NCBI GenBank assembly: GCA_903885885.1
Contig: CAISKJ010000329.1
Span: 1 to 5,329 of the forward strand
Source: an uncultured delta proteobacterium
GTDB taxonomy: Bacteria; Myxococcota_A; Polyangia; Polyangiales; Ga0077539
Length of the DNA: 5,329 nt
Reading direction: 5' to 3'
Shown here: piece by piece, positions 1 through 5,329 of the stretch
Position numbering within the stretch: the first letter of the stretch is position 1
Layout: every line of letters begins with the position of its first letter
The notes under the pieces: generated by a model
The model's database searches: none
The model's input: only the letters and a program-made list of their open reading frames with translations
Told to the model about the DNA's origin: nothing
Position numbers and translations under genes: made by a program

Positions 1-1
1 C

Positions 2-937
2 GAGGACGACGTACGCCTGGGCTCCGTGCGCGTGTGCACCGCGCGCCACACCGACGCCCGCGGCGGGCGCCAGAGCGTCGCCGTGCTGGGCGCCGTGGTG
101 CTGGTTCTCTGGGGCCTCGCGGGCTTCATGGCGCGGCGCCTCACGCGGCCCCTGGGCGAGCTCGTGCGCGTGGTGCAAGACATCGGTCGGGGCAAGCTCG
201 CGAGCCGCATGCAGCTCGGCCGCCACGACGCCGGCGAGCTCGGCGCCATCGCCCACGCGGTGAACGACATGGCCGGCCGCATCGAGCGCCAGATCGACGA
301 CCAGAAGAACCTCCTCGCGGCCGTGTCGCACGAGATCCGGTCGCCCCTCGCGCGGCTGCGCTTCATGGTCGAGACGCTGCGCGACGGAGACCCCGCGCGC
401 GACAAGACCCTCGACGACGTAGACCGCGAGATGGAGGGCATCGACGCCCTCGTGGGCGACCTCCTGGCGACCTCGCGCATGGACTTCGAAGCGATGCGCA
501 AGGTGCCCCTCGACGCGGGCGACGTGGCCCTGCGCGCCCTCGAGCGCGCGGGCCTCGACGCGGCCCTGTGCGAGCGCGAAGCGGGCGCGGCGCTGCGCTT
601 CGAAGGCGACGCCACGCTGGTGCAGACGGCCCTCGCGAACCTCCTCGCCAACGCACGAAAGCACGGCGGCTCGGTGCGCGCGCTGCGCGTGTCGTCGGGC
701 GACGGGCGCGTGCGCTTCGCCGTCGACGACAACGGCGTGGGCTTCGCGCCGGAGGACCTCGCGCGGGCCTTCGAGCCGTTTTACCGCGGCGACAGTGCGC
801 GCGCGGGCCAGCGACCGGGCGTGGGCCTCGGCCTCGCCCTCGTGCGACGCATCGCCGAGGAGCACGGCGGCCGCGCGTGGGCCGAGAACCTCGCCGGGGG
901 CGGCGGCCGCGTGGGCGTCGAGTTCGCCGCTGCGTGA
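2..937 (+). CDS. Membrane sensor histidine kinase (TM-HAMP-HisKA-HATPase), 5' end cut by the window
   Basis: This is the C-terminal 311 residues of a two-component sensor kinase that autophosphorylates on His and passes the phosphate to a response regulator. The frame is open to the left edge, so the true start and most of the sensory part lie outside; an internal GTG at 26 is not a credible start. In fragment numbering: a few extracytoplasmic residues, one membrane helix (about 25-43, AVLGAVVLVLWGLAGF), a HAMP linker (about 44-96, with RRLTRPLGEL and DELG-like DAGELG), and a HisKA helix with phosphoacceptor His110 in SHEIRSP. The ATPase domain follows with N-box Asn217 (NLLANARKHG), G1 DDNGVGF (Asp243), F-box FEPFYRG and G2 GVGLGLAL (273-280). 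All catalytic motifs are present. The arrangement resembles the CpxA/BaeS/EnvZ group, which normally pairs with an OmpR-type regulator encoded next door, here presumably to the left. The sensed signal cannot be read from this fragment. Confidence 0.95.
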   Translation, partial: EDDVRLGSVRVCTARHTDARGGRQSVAVLGAVVLVLWGLAGFMARRLTRPLGELVRVVQDIGRGKLASRMQLGRHDAGELGAIAHAVNDMAGRIERQIDDQKNLLAAVSHEIRSPLARLRFMVETLRDGDPARDKTLDDVDREMEGIDALVGDLLATSRMDFEAMRKVPLDAGDVALRALERAGLDAALCEREAGAALRFEGDATLVQTALANLLANARKHGGSVRALRVSSGDGRVRFAVDDNGVGFAPEDLARAFEPFYRGDSARAGQRPGVGLGLALVRRIAEEHGGRAWAENLAGGGGRVGVEFAAA

Positions 938-956
938 CCGCGGGGGCGGCAGCGTG

Positions 957-962
957 TAGCTT
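957..962 (+). promoter_or_regulatory. Candidate -10 element placed for a leaderless transcript
   Basis: TAGCTT lies in the 34-base gap after the kinase gene and ends nine bases before the next ATG. It matches the TAxxxT skeleton of a sigma-70-type -10 box. Transcription from it would begin at or within a few bases of the start codon, giving a leaderless or nearly leaderless mRNA. No purine-rich ribosome binding site is visible before this ATG, which fits that reading. I see no convincing -35 element at the expected distance. The call is an inference from position and sequence only. Confidence 0.3.
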
Positions 963-971
963 CGCGCCGCG

Positions 972-1271
972 ATGGCCGAAGAGACCGCAGCGAGCGACGT
1001 GACCGAAGCGCCCCCGAAGCCCGCGACGCCCGAGGTCCCGCGGCCGCTGCACCCCGACGTGGCCGCGATGGAGAACGCCCTCACCCGCGGCGATTTTCGC
1101 GACGCGCGCGACATCGCGACGCGGCTCGCGAAGAGCGACGACGAGGCCCTGCGCGAGGCCGGCGCGGTGATGCTCGACCGGCTGCGCCTCGACCCGACGA
1201 TCCTCACGGCGCTGCTCTTCACGGGCGCGCTGATCCTCATTCTGGCGGGCATGTACCTCGGCCCGCGCTAG
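972..1271 (+). CDS. Small tail-anchored membrane protein of unknown function
   Basis: A 99-residue protein I cannot assign to a named family. Residues 1-27 are acidic, then Pro/Ala-rich and probably disordered (APPKPATPEVPRP). Residues 28-73 look helical and amphipathic; the stretch ALTRGDFRDARDIATRLA resembles half of a TPR-type helical hairpin. Residues about 76-96 form a single strongly hydrophobic helix (ILTALLFTGALILILAGMYL) followed by only GPR. There is no signal peptide, so a tail-anchored topology with the N-terminal part in the cytoplasm is likely. Codon use has the same G/C-rich third positions as its neighbours, which supports a real gene. It follows the kinase gene by 34 bases and stops 2 bases before the aminotransferase ATG, so it is probably coupled to that gene. 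It could be a scaffold or membrane adaptor, but nothing in the sequence proves a function. Confidence 0.85.
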   Translation: MAEETAASDVTEAPPKPATPEVPRPLHPDVAAMENALTRGDFRDARDIATRLAKSDDEALREAGAVMLDRLRLDPTILTALLFTGALILILAGMYLGPR

Positions 1272-1273
1272 GC

Positions 1274-2452
1274 ATGTTCTCGTCGCGCGCCGCGTGGAAC
1301 CTCACGCCCAACTCGCTCTCGATCGCCATCGCGCGGCGCCGCGCCGCGGGGCGCCCCTTCGACGACCTCACCGAGTCGAACCCCACGCGCGCGGGCCTCG
1401 CCCTCGACTACGGTGATTCGTTCGAAGCGCTCGCGTCGGAGCCCGTGACCCGCTACGAGCCCGACCCGCGCGGCCTCGCCGTGGCGCGCGACGCCGTGGG
1501 CGACTACTACCGCGCGCGGGGCCTCACGGTAGACCCCGAGCGCGTGGTGCTCGCCGCGAGCACGAGCGAGGCCTACGGGTGGCTCTTCAAGCTCCTGTGC
1601 GACCCCGGCGACGACGTGCTCGTGGCGCACCCCAGCTACCCCCTCTTCGACGACCTCGCCAGGCTCGAGGGCGTGTCGCTGCGCCCCTTCGCGCTCACCT
1701 ACGAGGGCCGCTGGGAGCTCGACCTCGACGGGCTCCGCGACGCCATCACGCCCCGCACGCGCGCCGTTCTGCTGGTGCACCCCAACAACCCCACGGGGTC
1801 GTTCATCGACCGCGAGACGCTCGAAGCGCTCGTCGCGGTGTGCAGCGCGCGCGGCCTCTGCCTCGTGGCCGACGAGGTGTTCGGCGACTACGGGTGGGCC
1901 CCCGACGCAGGGCGCGTCGAGAGCTTCGTCGACGTGAGCGCGGTGCTCACCTTCACGTTGAGCGGGCTCAGCAAGGTGGTGGCGCTCCCGCAGGTGAAGC
2001 TCGGCTGGATCGTCGTGGGAGGCCCCGACGCGCAGCGCGCCGAGGCCCTCGCGCGCCTCGAGATGATCGCCGACTGCTACCTCTCGGTCGCAGCGCCCGC
2101 GCAGCACGCGGCGGCGGGCTTTCTCGCGCGGCGGGGCGCGGTGCAGGCGGCCATTCTCGCGCGCGTCGCGGCCAACCGCGCGGCCCTCCGGCGCGCCCTG
2201 GGCGACGGGTCGCGGGCGACGCTGCTCGCCGCCGAGGGAGGCTGGTACGCGGTGCTCCGCGTGCCGCGCACGCACACCGAGGAGCAGTGGGTGCTCGCGC
2301 TCCTCGAGCGCGACGACGTGCTGGTGCACCCGGGGTGGTTCTTCGACTTCGCCCGCGAGGCGTTTCTCGTGATCAGCCTTCTCCCGCCCGAAGCAACGTT
2401 CGCCGGCGCGATCGCCCGCGTGGTGGCGCGCATCGAGGACGACCTGGCGTGA
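1274..2452 (+). CDS. PLP-dependent aminotransferase, class I/II (fold type I), with atypical active-site residues
   Basis: A 392-residue cytosolic enzyme, normal length for fold-type I aminotransferases, which move an amino group between an amino acid and a 2-oxo acid using pyridoxal phosphate. Visible landmarks: SNPTRAG (35-41), RYEPDPRG (60-67), the cofactor loop ASTSEAYGWLF (95-105), HPSYPLF (119-125), HPNNPTG (169-175, with the pyridine-contacting Asn172), DEVFGDY (Asp200, pairing with the PLP ring nitrogen) and GLSK with the Schiff-base Lys234. Three positions differ from aspartate aminotransferase: the phosphate-binding Arg eight residues after the Lys is Lys242, the Tyr of DEVY is Phe203, and the substrate-carboxylate Arg near the C-terminus is Val366 in FLVISLLPP. 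From memory, a bacterial subfamily starting like this one (WxLTPNxLS, LTESNPTRAG) shares these changes; its substrate is unknown to me. The ATG fits that family start and lies two bases after the previous stop, suggesting coupled translation. Confidence 0.93.
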   Translation: MFSSRAAWNLTPNSLSIAIARRRAAGRPFDDLTESNPTRAGLALDYGDSFEALASEPVTRYEPDPRGLAVARDAVGDYYRARGLTVDPERVVLAASTSEAYGWLFKLLCDPGDDVLVAHPSYPLFDDLARLEGVSLRPFALTYEGRWELDLDGLRDAITPRTRAVLLVHPNNPTGSFIDRETLEALVAVCSARGLCLVADEVFGDYGWAPDAGRVESFVDVSAVLTFTLSGLSKVVALPQVKLGWIVVGGPDAQRAEALARLEMIADCYLSVAAPAQHAAAGFLARRGAVQAAILARVAANRAALRRALGDGSRATLLAAEGGWYAVLRVPRTHTEEQWVLALLERDDVLVHPGWFFDFAREAFLVISLLPPEATFAGAIARVVARIEDDLA

Positions 2453-2529
2453 CAAATGCGAGCTTCGGGGATCGACAAGGCCGAGACGGAGCTTTAGTGC
2501 CTCTCCCCGGGAGCCGTTCACACCAGAGC
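2453..2529 (+). promoter_or_regulatory. Intergenic region with a weak candidate sigma-70 promoter
   Basis: These 77 bases are clearly less G+C-rich than the genes on either side and, read in the kinase frame, use codons rare in this window (aca, aat, caa, gga, tta, tca), so they look non-coding. The best promoter-like pair is TCGACA (2472-2477, five of six matches to TTGACA) and TTTAGT (2493-2498, four of six to TATAAT), separated by 15 bases, which is shorter than the optimal 17. It would start transcription around 2505, about 25 bases before the hybrid kinase ATG. No terminator hairpin for the aminotransferase gene is visible here. Confidence 0.25.
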
Positions 2530-4078
<1,549 letters not shown>

Positions 4079-4092
<14 letters not shown>

Positions 4093-5029
4093 TCGCCTCG
4101 GAGACGTTCGCCCAGCTCCCCTGCGGCACGGTGTCGGTGGGGCGAAAGAGAAGGTACCCGCCCACGATGAGCCCCGCCGCGACGGCGCTCGCGCCCGCCC
4201 AGAACCACCACCGCGCCGTGATCGCGGGCGCGCGGTTGGGCGCGATGGAGACCGTCATCCGCGCGCCGGGGGCCAGCTCGACGACGCGCTCCTGCGCGTG
4301 GCCGTCGTCCCACGTGACCACGATGGCGTGGCGCCCCGACGCCGTCGCCATGGCGTGGCGCCCGCGGCCGACGGGAACACCGTCGACACGGATCGACGTC
4401 GTCGCCTGCGGCGTCTCGATCACCAGCGTGGCGGGCATGGGGCGCGCGCTCGCGTCGAGGGCCACCTCCGCGGCCTCGCCCACGCCGACGCGACGGTCTT
4501 CGCGCACGGGCTCGTAGCCCATGCGACGCACCTCGAAGCGGTGGGCCCCGGGGTCGAGCGTGAGCTCGCGGGTCACGTCGCCGACGTCGACGCGATCGCC
4601 GTCGACGAGCACCTCCGAGGGCTCCCCCGTGACGCGCAGCGTGACGCGCGCCAGAGCCCGGCGGCACTCGGCGAGCACCCCGCGGGCCTCGGCCTCCTGC
4701 GCCGCGTCGCGCCCCGTGGCGACGAGCCGCTCGAGGGTCGCGATGGCCCGGACGTAACGCCCGAGGCCGCGGTACGAGGCCGCGAGGGCCGCCAGCGCAG
4801 CGGGGTGCTCGCGCAGCGCCAGCGAGCGCTCGAGCAGCGGCGCGGCCTCGGCGAAGCGCTGCTCGTTGAGGAGCGCGAGGGCCTGCGCGAAGAGCCGCCG
4901 CGCCTCTTCGTCGGCGGGTCGCGGGGCCAGAGCCTCGGGAGCTCCATCGTCTTGCGCGAGGGCGGGCGCGGCGCGGCCGAGCGCGGCGAGCAGGGTGAGC
5001 GAGGCGAGCGCCGGACGGCGAGCAATCAT
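4079..5029 (-). CDS. TPR and PEGA-domain envelope protein with a C-terminal membrane helix
   Basis: A 316-residue exported protein. Residues 1-25 form a signal peptide (RR near the start, hydrophobic core LASLTLLAAL, cleavage likely after APALA). Residues about 38-125 are Ala/Leu-rich helices with TPR character (RRLFAQALALLNEQRFAEAAPLLERSL, then a second and third pair), given here only as LFAQALALLNEQRFAEA. Two PEGA-type beta domains follow: about 128-193 (VLVDGDRV, LDPGAHRFEVRRMGYEP) and about 200-263 (IRVDGVPVG, SGRHAIVVTW). A membrane helix (about 274-295, WWFWAGASAVAAGLIVGGYLLF) and a short polar tail end the protein. PEGA domains are surface beta folds found in envelope proteins and often near Ser/Thr kinases in myxobacteria; the exact role is unknown. 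Its ATG overlaps the upstream gene's stop as ATGA, with no clear ribosome binding site, so translation is probably coupled. Its 3' end overlaps the convergent hybrid kinase gene by 14 bases. Confidence 0.9.
4323..4363 (-). repeat. 14-bp direct repeat inside the second PEGA domain
   Basis: The plus-strand 14-mer ATGGCGTGGCGCCC occurs at 4323-4336 and again at 4350-4363. The copies are 27 bases apart, exactly nine codons, so the reading frame is preserved. In the protein they give GRHAM (223-227) and GRHAI (232-236). It may be a trace of a small in-frame duplication in the PEGA domain, or chance in a G+C-rich gene. Confidence 0.6.
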
Positions 5030-5329
5030 GGCTTGTACCGGGGAATGGTGATGCCGCCGATGCGCGTCTGCGCGGGCGCGGCGGGTTCGCTCGGGCTCGC
5101 GGCGACGGCCGCGTCGGCGCCGTGCGTGCGACGGTGCGCGCGGCGACCGGGAGCGCGTGCGGGCTCGGCCTCGACGACGGCCTCGACGACGGGCGCGGCA
5201 TCGACGGGCGCGCCGCTGTCGGCCGCGACGGGCGCCGTGGTCGATGCGTCGGGCTGCGCCGCGGGGCGGTGCGGGGCGGCGTCGGGCGCGACCGTCGACG
5301 CGGGCCGCGGAGGCGTCGCGACGGGCGGC
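5026..5329 (-). CDS. C-terminal part of a Pro/Ala-rich protein, 5' end beyond the window
   Basis: A minus-strand frame with no stop from the right edge to a TGA at 5028-5026 gives 100 residues of a partial protein. It has no start codon in the window. The visible part is low-complexity, rich in Pro, Ala, Val and Asp (for example ASTTAPVAADSGAPVDAAP and VVEAVVEAEPA), then a basic patch RRAHRRTHG at about 28-36 residues from the end, and it closes with a distinct tail, TRIGGITIPRYKP. The Pro/Ala stretch should be an extended linker in the cytoplasm or periplasm. Its stop overlaps the ATG of the PEGA gene by four bases (ATGA), so the two are almost certainly one operon with coupled translation. 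The N-terminal domain is unseen. A Ser/Thr protein kinase or another envelope protein would fit the neighbourhood, but the sequence does not show which. Confidence 0.75.
   Translation of the reverse strand, partial: PPVATPPRPASTVAPDAAPHRPAAQPDASTTAPVAADSGAPVDAAPVVEAVVEAEPARAPGRRAHRRTHGADAAVAASPSEPAAPAQTRIGGITIPRYKP
5169..5192 (-). repeat. Perfect 12-bp tandem duplication in the Pro/Ala-rich linker
   Basis: CCTCGACGACGG is present twice back to back (5169-5180 and 5181-5192) on the plus strand. On the coding strand it gives the repeated VEAV/VEAE segment of the linker. In-frame slippage of this kind is common in low-complexity linkers and changes only their length. Confidence 0.7.

Noticed and set aside
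26..937. Treating the GTG at 26 as the real start of the first kinase.
   Set aside because: The frame is open to the left edge and a start here would remove the sensory part just before the membrane helix; the gene is simply cut by the window.
2503..2513. CTCCCCGGGAG near-palindrome before the hybrid kinase as a terminator or operator.
   Set aside because: There is no loop and no T-tract, so it cannot form a terminator hairpin, and a short G/C palindrome is weak evidence for an operator in this sequence.
1579..2529. Very long upstream extension of the hybrid kinase frame back into the aminotransferase gene.
   Set aside because: That part overlaps the well-supported aminotransferase, is Arg/Pro-rich as expected of a shadow frame in G+C-rich DNA, and contains no recognisable domain. 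The receiver begins right after the ATG at 2530.
2449..2529. GTG start overlapping the aminotransferase stop as GTGA, in frame with the hybrid kinase, and a further in-frame GTG at 2497.
   Set aside because: The GTGA overlap is tempting, but the added 27 residues use rare codons for this window and extend past the normal N-terminus of a receiver domain. The ATG at 2530 is preferred, though not proven.

Overview
The window is very G+C-rich, about three quarters G+C by eye, with G or C in almost every third codon position. All gene calls, domain contents and neighbours fit a large-genome deltaproteobacterium of the Myxococcota, probably the Polyangia side (Sandaracinus/Polyangium-like). The clues are a hybrid histidine kinase without a sensor domain, a TPR plus PEGA-repeat envelope protein, a Pro/Ala-rich partner gene, tightly packed genes and weak or absent Shine-Dalgarno sequences. 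This placement is inferred from style and families, not from a marker gene.

Layout. The left edge cuts into a plus-strand membrane histidine kinase (TM-HAMP-HisKA-HATPase; only its C-terminal 311 residues are visible). After 34 bases comes a 99-residue protein with one C-terminal membrane helix. It is followed after only 2 bases by a 392-residue fold-type I PLP-dependent aminotransferase of a subfamily with an altered cofactor and substrate pocket. A 77-base gap that is less G+C-rich and does not look coding, with a weak candidate promoter, precedes a 520-residue soluble hybrid kinase of architecture REC-HisKA-HATPase-REC. Its 3' end overlaps by 14 bases the 3' end of a minus-strand gene, so the two transcription units converge with no space between them. 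That minus-strand gene encodes a signal peptide, a TPR-like helical region, two PEGA-type domains and a C-terminal membrane helix. It starts inside the stop codon of an upstream minus-strand gene (ATGA overlap), of which only a 100-residue Pro/Ala-rich C-terminal part is visible and which runs off the right edge.

How the genes may work together. The first kinase is a conventional envelope-stress-type sensor whose response regulator is probably just outside the left edge. The small tail-anchored protein and the aminotransferase look translationally coupled, although no shared function is evident. The hybrid kinase has its own upstream region and both receivers are intact, so it looks like an internal phosphorelay node fed by another protein. 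The minus-strand pair is a separate coupled unit, probably of the cell envelope. I see no mobile element, CRISPR array, RNA gene or phage signature. The most unusual points are the aminotransferase active site, the sensorless double-receiver kinase, the orphan tail-anchored protein and the truncated Pro/Ala-rich gene coupled to the PEGA protein.
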